NCBI GenBank assembly: GCA_029168955.1
Contig: JAPDOI010000122.1
Span: 402,501-466,500 of the forward strand
Length of the DNA: 64,000 bases
From: Aplectana chamaeleonis
Taxonomy: Eukaryota > Nematoda > Chromadorea > Rhabditida > Cosmocercidae
Reading direction: 5' to 3'
The notes beneath the pieces were generated by a model. The model was not told the DNA's origin. It worked only from the letters and a program-made list of their open reading frames with translations, and did no database searches. Shown in pieces: positions 54,871 to 64,000 of this stretch (position 1 is its first letter; each line of letters begins with the position of its first letter). The translations under genes were made by a program, and so were the position numbers.

Positions 54871-55315
54871 TATCATAGAGCCGATAATTCTGTATCAACT
54901 CAGCGCACGTCAAAATCACGTGAACTCTTACCATCTCATTCAGTTCCTCATCATGCTGTCCTTTTGGAGCACGAGGTAACTTTCTCGTATCAGTGGAGAA
55001 AATTCTTGATTCATAGAAAGATCTGGAAATTGAAGCTTCCAACACGAGAAGAAAAGACGGTAACTTCTAAGGGTATTTTGCGCTTTAACAGTTCTCTATC
55101 TTTTTTTGAGTTTCGGGCTCATTACGGATGCTGAATCCACTTATTGAACGTATCCTCTGGTTCCGAGCCAAGATTACTCAGTTCCTTCAGGCGCTTGTGC
55201 GGAGCGAGGGTAGAGACAGAGGAGACGCAGCGTACGCGCGCAGACTCACATGATGAACGGAAATAAATTTCACTCGGGAACAGTTGATAACAGGCCTTGA
55301 GTATTTCGTCATATA
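54871..55315. other. intergenic, no gene seen
   Basis: Short frames on both strands without recognisable content, between two members of one MITE family. Confidence 0.4.
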
Positions 55316-55448
55316 CTGCCGTTCTCTGGGCCGAATTCCGGTCCGCACGAGCAGGGACCAAGTGGTCCCAGCACGAGTAACACGCGTCGCATCATGCAAT
55401 AGCCGTAGTCCGCTGATGCGGGCCGGAATTTGGCCCAGAGAACGACAG
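55316..55448. mobile_element. 133-bp palindromic MITE, short member of the same family
   Basis: The ends CTGCCGTTCTCTGGGCCGAA and, inverted, CTGTCGTTCTCTGGGCCAAA are TA-flanked (55314-55315, 55449-55450). It shares the TCTCTGGGCC and GAATTCCGGTCCGC ends with the longer copies but has a different centre with a GGGACCAAGTGGTCCCAG hairpin. Confidence 0.82.
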
Positions 55449-55660
55449 TATACAGTCGTAACCAAAATGTAGTAGCCCAGTTCGACCTACACAGACACGA
55501 AAAGAAACCTACGTCGTGGCATGCTTCAGTCTCAGCATAATGGATTTCTTCTGCAAGGAGTTACATATTCTGTGGAGTAATTTGAGAACAAGAGGCATTT
55601 TTTTGCTATCAATCGCTCTACGGCCCCTGTCAGAGTTGGTTGAGAAAATCACCGTGGCCA

Positions 55661-55770
55661 GTCCGGTCGATACGTATGAGAAACATGGATGATGGAGGTT
55701 GCAAAAAAAAACCCGGTGTATCCATGTGTGTCTGGCGCGGTCAATATGTATGAAAATATGTGGAACGATA
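55661..55770. repeat. CCGGTCGATACGTATG-type repeat unit
   Basis: GTCCGGTCGATACGTATGAG is followed by a segment ending CCCGGTGTATCC and a second, degraded GGTCAATATGTATG copy near 55738. It belongs to the family whose paired arms lie at 52521-52830. Confidence 0.5.
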
Positions 55771-55920
55771 TCATAGATATCATTCATTTCTTACCTTATC
55801 TCATGTGAACATCGGTCAGGTCAGCCACATCGGTGGCCGTATTAATGAAACTTCAGAAAGCTTCCCGGGAAGGTTAAAACCTTCCCGCTGTCGGACGAGT
55901 TTTCCGCCATCCATTTACCC

Positions 55921-56090
55921 GGCTACCCGACGGGTAGACGGGAAGGTTCCTGGCTACCCGGCGGGTAGACAGGTAGGTTCCTGGCTACCCGGCGGGTAGA
56001 CAGGTAGGTTCCTGGCTACCCGGCGGGTAGACAGGTAGGTTCCTGGCTACCCGGCGGGTAGACAGGTAGGTTCCTGCCTACCCGTCGATT
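55921..56090. repeat. 31-bp tandem repeat, about 5.5 copies
   Basis: The unit is GGCTACCCGGCGGGTAGACA followed by GGTAGGTTCCT; copies start at 55921, 55952, 55983, 56014 and 56045. The middle three are identical. Each unit holds its own palindrome CTACCCG-GCGGGTAG. The array is bracketed by CTTCCCG-type words (GGGAAGGTTAAAACCTTCCC upstream, ATATCTTCCCG downstream), suggesting it is inside a small inverted-repeat element. Confidence 0.95.
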
Positions 56091-56973
56091 GAAGACGGGT
56101 AATATCTTCCCGTCAATGAGCTTTCGCACTTTCCGTCTTCCATTCATTGAGTTTAGTGTTGCTTTTATTTCTCTATTCGACCTCATATTTGTACATGACT
56201 TACATTTTGGAAGGCACTTCCTGTAGCTCTCGCAATGTGTCAACTCGTGCTGAATTCTGTCTCTGTAGCTTTCGTTAAACCTTTAAACCGATCGCTTCTC
56301 TTCCTCATTTGTTTTATGCTTGATGGCCAGACTCTCTTGATTTGAAATCCAATTTTTTCTTGAGAGTCGGATGCATTAAACATGTGACATATGAAGAGCA
56401 TTCTTTGAAAAAAATTCACTTCTTTCTATTTATCGCTAGAATTCCCTCAAAATATAGAGAGTATCGAAATCAATGAGCTACCGACAGGAATTTTTCAATA
56501 TAAGACCAACCAACAAGTTTAGTTTTCACTTTAATAAATTGATTAACTCGAATTCCAATTTTCGTATTTTACAATATTTCGATTTCTTGCGATTGGATAA
56601 ACCAGCAGATTCAATGTTTGCAATCCTGAACGGATTAATTCCATTTTTGCAATCCTTAATCCACTTAATTAGATTATCTTACTTTCTGGTCCGAGAAACA
56701 TCAACTTCATTCTTCAAACCAATAAGTTAGATTCTGATGAGAAACGAAGAATTGAGCCGGTTTTTGCATTCTCTAAACGGACGGATAAATTGTTTTTTTG
56801 CGAGTAGATTCGATTTCCTTGACTTTGGACCAGAACTGTGGAAACCATTTTGGCGTTGTACGAGTTAAGCTAAGTTAAGTACATAACAAAAATGTCCATG
56901 TTACGAGTGATAAATATCCGTGCAAGCCGAAAAAGGAATGAGCGCGTGAAAAAACGGTGACATATCTCTTCGA
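56091..56973. other. AT-rich intergenic, no gene seen
   Basis: An 85-aa plus-strand frame at 56473-56730 is Phe/Asn/Ile-rich and lacks any motif; I consider it chance in AT-rich DNA. Confidence 0.4.
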
Positions 56974-57042
56974 ATTACGGTAAGACAGATGCTGCGTCGC
57001 GTACGTGATTTCCGAGCGAGGCAACATCTGTCTTACCGTAAT
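56974..57042. mobile_element. 69-bp hairpin element
   Basis: ATTACGGTAAGACAGATG and its perfect inverse CATCTGTCTTACCGTAAT (18 bp each) flank a 33-bp loop. Likely a very short MITE; TTCGA/TCCAA outside give no clear duplication. Confidence 0.7.
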
Positions 57043-58059
57043 CCAAAACTTTAGGGACCTCTGAGAAAAATTGCCGCTCCAGTGCCGGAAAAGTACCGCG
57101 ACCCTCGACTATGCCGCGATACTACCGCTGCGGCTCCATGATAGGACGATTCTGTTGCCGTGTCTTGAGCGTCGACATCAGCGCGTCAGTACTGCATTGG
57201 CTGCGCGTTAGAACCGCACCGGCTCCGCGAGGACGCAGCAGCGAATAAGCGTGGAGTACGATGCACTGTCCTGTGTGGTAAAACGAAATTGTCGCCAGTT
57301 CAATTACCCAAGTTTGATGTACATTCCATATTTGGCGGAAACCTCTGTGATAAGGGGCCCCGTCTAAGTCGGTCGATAAGCTATAGCCACCCCGGTCGAT
57401 ACGTATGCAATGCATTGCGCACTCAAGGCGAAAAATCCCCCGATGTGTCCGGAGCGCACCCGCGCGCTGCGTCCTGGCCTCTCCGAGTCCGTCCCGATCG
57501 ATATGTATGCAATATATTGATCGATATACCCCCGATGTGTCCGTCCTGCGCCGTGTTCAGTGCGCTCGAGTGCGCCAGCCTAATCGATACGCATACAGCC
57601 GACCACTAGGGACGGCGACGGACGGCGTAGAATCATTCGGAGCTGGAGAGGACGGCGCAGTCCGGTTTTCGGCCGACTATGATCAGGCAGAGGACCTAGC
57701 AACCGCAGCTGCGTATTTTCGTTTTTAATCCGCCTAGTTTTATTATAATTCTTGCATAACTTCGTATGAGATTCTCTGCCGGTGCGGCGTCGGCACTGCC
57801 GCGTGGCCGCTGCGGCTCCGCGGTGCCGCGATATAGCCGATTCGGTGCCTGTAGGCGCCGAAGCGGCACTATCGAAGCCGCAGCAGCAATTTCTCTCAGA
57901 GATGCAGGTGGGGCGCTTCTTCTTTGAACTCTCCGCTTGTCAACTCGTTTGGTTCAGAGTATATCAACGTAACAGATGATAAACTCCACGCATAAAGAGA
58001 TAACATTGTGAAAATGTTAAGAACTTCCCTCAATGAATGGCTCTCTCTATACGATCGAA
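57043..58059. other. repeat-rich intergenic with CGGTCGATACGTATG copies
   Basis: CCGGTCGATACGTATGCAAT near 57393, CCGATCGATATGTATGCAAT near 57495 and CTAATCGATACGCATAC near 57582, each followed by CCCCCGATGTGTCCG-type text, form a loose tandem series of about 100 bp spacing. A GC-rich CCGCTGCGGCTCC segment recurs twice. No gene. Confidence 0.5.
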
Positions 58060-58343
58060 TAAGAATTCTTATTTGATTACTGACCGATAACGGCGCGCAT
58101 TAATCTGGAACTTACTCAGACAAAATGCCACTCTACACCCATTCAGAAGGCTGGCATTGTCAGCGGCATAGTGGCCGTAAAGCCCAAAATTTGAAGTTCT
58201 GTCGCCCGCGGCAGTGACTGTTTGATACCCGGGCAACAAGCCGCCCATAAAACAAGCCACTGAATCTGAAAGGCCCGCGCGATGGGCCCCTCTGAATGAT
58301 ATGGGCTGGTCTTGAAGCCCAAAAATATACATACGGCGCACCG

Positions 58344-58781
58344 CTACGCGACCGGCACCTCGGCAGCGGGCGCTGTCGGTACACTGGAAGGCACGCAGGT
58401 CTGCCAATGCAGCGAGCACCAGCACGGCTCGCTGGCTGTTGGACAGGGCTGCCAGTGGCTGGACAGGGTGAAATACCGCAAACTTGGGTATTCGATCCGA
58501 CGACATTGCCGACATCTGAGTCCTTTTTCAAGAGTGCGTTGTACGCTCCCCTTGAAATGGGCGGCGAGCTTCTTTGGCGCGCACGCTTTGCCTGTGATAT
58601 GCACTATTCCGCCCTTCTCGACACGATAGACACTCTTCCGTGTTAGGAAGGGAAGCACGTGCTTATCGCGTATCTTTAGGAAAGTGGCCGAATCGGCTTG
58701 GGCGTCGAGCTTCTTTTTGTTTGAGTTAAGCCTCTCGCCAATATTCATTTCAGCCGTGAAAACCTGTAGTGTGTACTCCAC
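58344..58781 (-). pseudogene. coding-like minus-strand frame, unidentified
   Basis: A 145-aa frame whose first part (SATFLKIRDKHVLPFLTRKS, VYRVEKGGIVHITGKACAPK) looks like real protein, while the last third becomes Cys/Pro-rich and overlaps other frames. No domain is recognised and there is no clear splice context. It could be a fragment of a host gene or of an unrecognised element. Confidence 0.25.
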
Positions 58782-59313
58782 TTTAGTGCAGTCGTATAGT
58801 GCTACTTAGGAAATCCGGTGCCTTGTATCTATATTCCTTTTCAAATTCGTAATACTATTCCGTTGGAGTCTTTCACAACTTCCTATTTCGAACGTACATC
58901 TACCAAATTTCCTGTTGTGAACACCCCGCTCTATTCGAATCCTCCCTCTAATTGAACCCCCAATTTAAAAATTAAAACACCCCCTCTATTAGAGCCCTCC
59001 CCACTCAGCTGAAAAGACACTGGAGACCCATTCCTACCGGACGTGAATTGCTTCCGAAGAGGCTGATCTTGAGAAAGACTTGAACAATGACTCTAATGAT
59101 AATGATCTGCACCAATGTTCGCCGCGCAATTCATTATTGTCCCATTTCGGCTTGCCTAATAAACTTTGAAAGCCTATAATCACTCTTGTATTTTCTGTTG
59201 AAAATTAGAGCCTCCCCCTCTATTTGAACCCCTTCCTCTAATTGAGCCCTCCTTTTGGAGGAGGTTGAAAAATAGGACACCCGGGTGTTTAATTACAGGA
59301 AATACGGTATGTT
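58782..59313. other. CCCTCTATTTGAACCCC-type repeats, no gene
   Basis: Words such as CTCTATTCGAATCC, CCCTCTAATTGAACCCCC and CCCTCTATTTGAACCCC recur at 58930-59010 and 59205-59260, on both sides of an unremarkable middle. Their arrangement suggests the ends of a diverged element. Confidence 0.4.
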
Positions 59314-60024
59314 CTCACGCAAACCATCGCTCCGAGCAGGACCGGGTCCTCCCAATTATGACGTCATCGCCCGGACAGCGGCCGAGGGGCCAACTAGCAC
59401 CGCGGTCCGTGTCCGGTGCCAGTTTGCCCCTCGGTCGCTCTCGGGGCCACAGCGGGTCCATCGCCAGAGATAGAGAGACGCGGGATTGATTGTTCTTTGA
59501 GTGATAACGTGCGAGCCACGTTATCACTCAAAGAACAACCAATCCTGCGTGTATGAAAGGTGGCTCGCCTCGTGTAGACGGGTAGTTGGCCTTTCGAGGG
59601 CACTCTTGAGTGACCTCGGATCACTCTCAGGATGACAATTTTGGCGGCCAAGGGGATCCTCTTGGCCCGCGGTGCGGAAGGCTTCCTCATTGCGGACCAT
59701 GCTGGGATGGTATCCTTGTTGCGGCCTATGGCAGGATTAACCTCCTGACCCACAGGCTGTAACAGGTACCTTATCCTCTTAACAGGCTTAATCCTCTCCA
59801 GAAGAGGCGGAAATAAAGAAAAAATAGCTATTAGGAAATTTTTGAAAATCGCCCGAACAGAGACCGCAGTGCCAGTTGGGACCGAAGATCGCTCCGAGCG
59901 ATACTGCTGTGGCCCGGAGAGCGGCTGCTGTGGCCCGAGTAGATGGCTAATTTTCGCTCGGAGCAGAGAGGCTGCGCCGCTCGAGTAGCTCTCCGGTACC
60001 GCTCGGAGCGATGGTTTGCCTGAG
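59314..60024 (-). mobile_element. second copy of the 766-bp MITE, opposite orientation
   Basis: This matches the reverse complement of 10988-11753. The ends are CTCACGCAAACCATCGC and, inverted, CTCAGGCAAACCATCGC. The internal palindrome at 59490-59538 is perfect, with 21-bp stems TTGTTCTTTGAGTGATAACGT and a 7-base loop. The family carries a CGGAAATAAAG-type AT-rich middle and no ORF. No target duplication is clear here either. Confidence 0.85.
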
Positions 60025-60149
60025 GAGGTGAAATCGAGGGCGATGATCGCATCGAGCGTGATATTGTGGCGTAATTTGCACCAAACTCCTCCAACCTGAC
60101 CTTTTCCCGCGATACATTTTTACTCCTGAGAAGATAATAGCCCGACGAT

Positions 60150-60750
60150 TCTAGACTTCAATATTATAACTGTTTTGCTTCGCGTCAAAGGGTTATGATT
60201 TGGCATTGAATAGTTTGTGAGAATCTCGTATTAAAGAAGTGCGAATGATTTGGTATGCGATTAAACTGGGAGCAAACGCCTAAAGATTCAGTAAAGTGAT
60301 GGAACATTAATTTTGGCTGTGAACTTGTTCAATAAACAGCGAAAATTGAAAGTAACATTGAAAAAAACAGATCACACCCGTATTTTATCCAATGGAGCTA
60401 ATTTACAGCTTAATTTCACAAAGCCAAGACTCAAGTTTTAACTTACTCCCAAATTCAGAAACACGCATTCCCAACCATTACTGGTCTTCATGTCTATATG
60501 TTCGCTAGCGGATAAGTAAATAAAATGCATTCGTATAAGGAACATTTTTAATTGAATTGAAAATATCATCACACAGTGGGTTTTTACAAATGTTGTCGTC
60601 TAAAGGAATCGCGAAGATTTGTGGGTGCTCAATAAGACGGGTGTGATTTGGTTTTGCAATGCTACACCTAGTTGTCGCTGTTTATTAAACAAATGCACAG
60701 ACAAATCAATTTTTCATCGTTTCACTGATTTTTTAGCGTTTGCCTCATGA
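60150..60750. repeat. foldback element related to 480-1240
   Basis: The left half (CTGTTTTGCTTCGCG, GGTTATGATTTGGCATTGAA, ATTGAAAAAAACAGATCACA) is the inverse of the right half (TGTGATTTGGTTTTGCAATG, GCTGTTTATTAAACAAATGC). The sequence resembles the foldback near the left edge of the window. It ends about 80 bp before the next satellite block, repeating the foldback-satellite neighbourhood. Confidence 0.65.
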
Positions 60751-60830
60751 CCTTCCGATCGTTATCTTCCGTAACGTACCTTTCAGATGCATCGTTCGCG
60801 CTGAAAACGAATGTACCGAAGCACTTTTAC

Positions 60831-62360
60831 ATGGATCCCGTTCATTTTATATGGCGTCCGGCGCACTTTGACATGGGTCCCGCACACTTTATATGGCGTC
60901 CGGCGCATTTTTACATGGGTCCCGTACACTTTCTCTGGCGTCCGGAGCACTCTTACATGGGTCCCGTATACTTTCTATGGCGTCCGGCGCACGCTTACAT
61001 GGGTCCCGTACACTTTCTCTGGCGTCCGGAGCACTCTTACATTGGTTCCGTACGCTTTCAATGGCGTCCGGCGCACTCTTACATGGGTCCCGTACACTTT
61101 CTATGGCGTCTGGCGCATTTTTACATGGGTCCCGTACACTTTCTCTGGCGTCCGGAGCACTCTTACATTGGTCCCGTACGCTTTCAATGGCGTCCGGCGC
61201 ACTCTTACATGGGTCCCGTTCATTTTATATGGCGTCCGGCGCACTTTTACATGGGTCCCGTACACTTTCTATGGCGTCCGGCGCACGCTTACATGGGTCC
61301 CGTACACTTTCTATGGCGTCCGGCGCATTTTTACATGGGTCCCGTACACTTTCTATGGCGTGCGGCGCATTTTTACATAGGTCCCGTACACTTTCTCTGG
61401 CGGCCGGAACACTCTTACATGGGTCCCGTATACTTTCTATGGCGTCCGGCGCACGCTTACATGGGTCCCATACACTTTCTCTGGCGTCCGGAGCACTCTT
61501 ACATTGGTCCCGTACACTTTCTATGGCGTCCGGCGCACTCTTACATGGGTCCCGTTCATTTTATATGGCGTCCGGCGCACTTTTACATGGGTCCCGTACA
61601 CTTTCTATGACGTCCTGCGCACGCTTACATTGGTCCCGTACGCTTTCAATGGCGTCCGGCGCACTCTTACATGGGTCCCGTTCATTTTATATGGCGTCCG
61701 GCGCACTTTTACATGGGTCCCGTACACTTTCTATGACGTCCTGCGCACGCTTACATGGGTCCCGCACACTTTCTATGGCGTCCGGCGCACGCTTACATGG
61801 GTCCCGTATACTTTCTATGGCGTCCGGCGCACGCTTACATGGGTCCCGTACACTTTCTATGGCGTCCGGCGCATTTTTACATGGGTCCCGTACACTTTCT
61901 CTGGCGTCCGGAGCACTCTTACATTGGTCCCGTACACTTTCTATGGCGTCCGGCGCACGCTTACATGGGTCCTGTATACTTTCTATGGCGTCTGGCGCAT
62001 TTTTACATGGGTCCCGTACACTTTCAATGGCGTCCGGCGCACTCTTACATGGGTCCCGTTCATTTTATATGGCGTCCGGCGCACTTTTACATGGGTCCCG
62101 TACACTTTCTATGACGTCCTGCGCACGCTTACATGGGTCCCGCACACTTTCTATGGCGTCCGGCGCACGCTTACATGGGTCCCGTAATACTTTCAATGGC
62201 GTCCGGCGCACGCTACATAGGTCCCGTACACTTTCTGGCGTCCGGCGCATTTTTACATGGGTCCCGTGCACTTTCTCTGGCGTCCGGAGCACTCTTACAG
62301 TGGTCCCGTACACTTTCTATGGCGTCCGGGGCACTCGTACATGAGTCCCGCACACTTGTT
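60831..62360 (+). repeat. 42-bp satellite array, about 36 units
   Basis: The unit is CACTCTTACATGGGTCCCGTA followed by CACTTTCTATGGCGTCCGGCG: the same 42-bp architecture as at 34-37 kb, with CATGGG in place of CTCGGG and TATGGCG in place of TACGGCG. Variants TTTTTACATGG and ACGCTTACATGG alternate and reveal higher-order blocks. All three plus-strand frames are open over hundreds of codons for the same arithmetic reason, so no gene is called. It is far more homogeneous than the 34-kb block. Confidence 0.97.
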
Positions 62361-62506
62361 AATGGCATCGCGAGGGCGTATGGGCGTCGCTGTGCTTATT
62401 CAAACCTCTGGGTTTCACGCCTCCGTAAACGCGCGTCGCGTGCCTGCGTCGCAGTCTTCCCGCTGATATTTTTGAATACTTCACGGAGTCGGTTGTTCAA
62501 ACTATG

Positions 62507-62580
62507 AGTTTTCGAGCGGGAAGGGGCGTGACCGGGTAGGTGCGTTATCACCTGGTCACGCCCCTTCCCGCTTGAAAACT
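62507..62580. mobile_element. 74-bp hairpin with 27-bp stems
   Basis: AGTTTTCGAGCGGGAAGGGG and onward to TGACC is mirrored by GGTCACGCCCCTTCCCGCTTG with one mismatch; the loop is 20 bases. Probably a very short MITE or a recent inverted duplication. Confidence 0.75.
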
Positions 62581-62853
62581 TTCATTAATACGGCCACGGG
62601 TGTTTTTTTGCATTCCACCTCATGCATGTCTTTCATGATTATCGGCGGGGCTGGCTACACCGATCATCCAACTATGACCGAGGCCTAGAGGGTGGGGCAA
62701 AAGTTCTTGCAGGCATGCAATGCTCTGCGGAAATCACGATATTCGGACATAAGTGCACTCTGTTCCTGTCGGAGTGCACAATCTCATGGTCCGCAACAGG
62801 GCCCCTCATCGCCCTCTATAGTTCGGCTAACCAGAAAAGGGATAGCTGCGGAC
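62581..62853. other. intergenic, includes a CCAACTATGACC motif
   Basis: ATCATCCAACTATGACCGAG near 62664 is the outer-arm motif of the nested palindromes at 52.4-52.9 kb, here as a single copy. No gene. Confidence 0.4.
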
Positions 62854-63747
62854 CAGGGTGTGAATTTTCCGTTTACCGATTTACCGATTTTCCGGATTTA
62901 CCGGTATTTTTCGGTAAAATTTAATTTACCGATTTACTGAGTTTTTCTCGCAATTTACCGAAATTTTTACCGAAAAGAAAGTTGGGTGTTTTTTGCCCAA
63001 TCAGCCTACTTCTTACTCGTATTTCACGAGTTTGCTGCCGTTACGGCATGCCTTTGACGCAATATCCTTCTTCTCCTTGTTTTTGTTACTCGGTTTTAAC
63101 CGTTTGGCTCACTTTTTGAATGTACAAACGATCTTTTCACCTTTTGTGTCTTTCTTCCTATTTAGATACATACTACTCCGAAAGATACATATTTTATTCA
63201 AAAATGTCAACAGGTTTGCAGCGCAGGAGAGTCCTGAAGCAGATATTCCAAAAACGGGAAAAATTCTTCTGGGAGCCGGCTGACACAACTCTGAATCCAC
63301 TGCAGTTCTGGAACGACTCCATTGTGAAATCATCGTACCCGCACCTTCCTCACTGACCAATAAGTACTTTAGCGCGCCTCCTGGTACAGTTGAGGCGGAA
63401 AGGATGTTTTCCTCAGATGGCCTGATTTTGAGTAACTACAGAAAGTCCTCGACGACAGAAATTTTTGAAATGTTACTTTTTCTCAAAACCAAAGTCCTGC
63501 TGATCAGATTCAGCCTTTGAGCTCAGTTTAATTTGTGAAACTCACTCATTATTTGCACTACTCCCATGCACTAATGAAAATGATACATAAATATTATTGA
63601 TAATTTGTACTATCGTGTGGGGTAGGTACCAAAATCGAAGTCACAAATATTACCAAATTTTCCGTTTCTACCGTATTTACCGAGAAAAAAAATCGGTAAA
63701 AAGTTTCGGTATATAAATTACTGAAAAGAATTTTCCGCACACCCCTG
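62854..63747. mobile_element. hAT element with transposase remnant
   Basis: The ends are CAGGGTGTGAATTTTCCG and, inverted, CAGGGGTGTGCGGAAAATTC, flanked by a perfect 8-bp duplication CTGCGGAC (62846-62853 and 63748-63755). Repeats of TTTACCGATT/ACCGAAA fill both ends. The interior keeps a fragment of the transposase C-terminal domain, which confirms the superfamily. At 894 bp the element is internally deleted. Confidence 0.95.
63204..63520 (+). pseudogene. hAT transposase C-terminal (dimerisation) domain, partial
   Basis: The first part, before a one-base frame change near 63345, reads PLQFWNDSIVKSSYPHLPH. The second reads LTNKYFSAPPGTVEAERMFS and LILSNYRKSSTTEIFEMLLF, then LKTKV, and stops at TGA about 63520. 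The W.....YP.L, A..Y......E R.FS..G and LLFLK pattern is the hAT-family C-terminal dimerisation domain. The catalytic N-terminal and RNase H-like parts are missing, so it is not functional. Confidence 0.85.
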
Positions 63748-63755
63748 CTGCGGAC

Positions 63756-64000
63756 ACCTCAGCAGACTGCGCTGCGTCGTGTGCGCCCACGAGAAATGTG
63801 GTAATCGATCGGCGCACGCGACAGGCCCGCGGTCTGCTGAATGGTTCGCAGCTATTCCTTTAGCGGATACGCCCACCATACTACGGTAATCGGCCCGGTC
63901 CCGGTAAACATCGGCAATACCCTGAGCGATCGATATGTCGCTGTCGCCACTCACCCACCGCGCGTCTCTTGACGCAATGTTGCGTTCGCAAGTTCCCGTT
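63756..64000. other. sequence to the window edge, no gene seen
   Basis: A GC-rich stretch with a short minus-strand frame (63718-63954, 78 aa) lacking recognisable content. The sequence is the flank of the hAT insertion. Confidence 0.4.

Overview
The window looks like a transposon-dense intergenic or heterochromatic stretch of an animal genome, most likely a nematode. The grounds are the element mix (a BEL/Pao pol with a DUF1759-type Gag, a Ty3/gypsy element, a CR1-type LINE and an RTE-type reverse transcriptase) and short nematode-style splice signals (TTTTCAG, GTAAGTT). The species cannot be named from the sequence. I see no complete host gene, rRNA, convincing functional tRNA or CRISPR array. 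Almost everything that can be read is a mobile element, a relic of one, or satellite DNA.

Layout. 1-2.4 kb: reverse-strand remnant of a 42-bp satellite, a foldback repeat and a module that recurs at 33.4 kb. 2.4-3.6 kb: 5' fragment of a CR1-like LINE. 4.2-13 kb: a BEL/Pao retrotransposon whose pol is split by a TTAA-flanked piggyBac-like MITE and by a second 766-bp MITE. 13-16.3 kb: an orphan second Gag gene, followed by a hAT MITE and two (AT)n tracts.

18-40.3 kb is one nested stack. A CR1-like LINE (5' region, ORF1, ORF2, 3' UTR, TAAA tail) is interrupted by (a) a piggyBac-like MITE in its 5' region, (b) a Ty3/gypsy element between ORF1 and ORF2 whose 5' LTR itself carries a hAT MITE, (c) a 6.1-kb element made almost wholly of 42-bp tandem repeats, inserted near the end of ORF2, and (d) a 1.9-kb hAT-like element in the 3' UTR that holds a further nested element. 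Matching target-site duplications (TTAA, CAGG, 8 bp, TTA, 8 bp) and the continuation of the host element on the far side support each step.

40.3-60 kb: a mutated RTE fragment and a dense field of small palindromic MITEs, a tRNA-like inverted pair, a 31-bp tandem repeat and a few coding-like stretches I cannot identify. 60-62.4 kb: another foldback repeat followed by another 42-bp satellite block. 62.8-63.75 kb: a hAT element that retains the C-terminal dimerisation region of its transposase.

The strongest candidate for something undescribed is the 42-bp satellite system. The same 14-codon-length unit (two diverged 21-bp halves) occurs at four places in both orientations. At 31.3-37.4 kb it forms the body of a discrete 6.1-kb unit with inverted ends and a TTA duplication, so the satellite appears to have moved as cargo of a non-autonomous DNA transposon.
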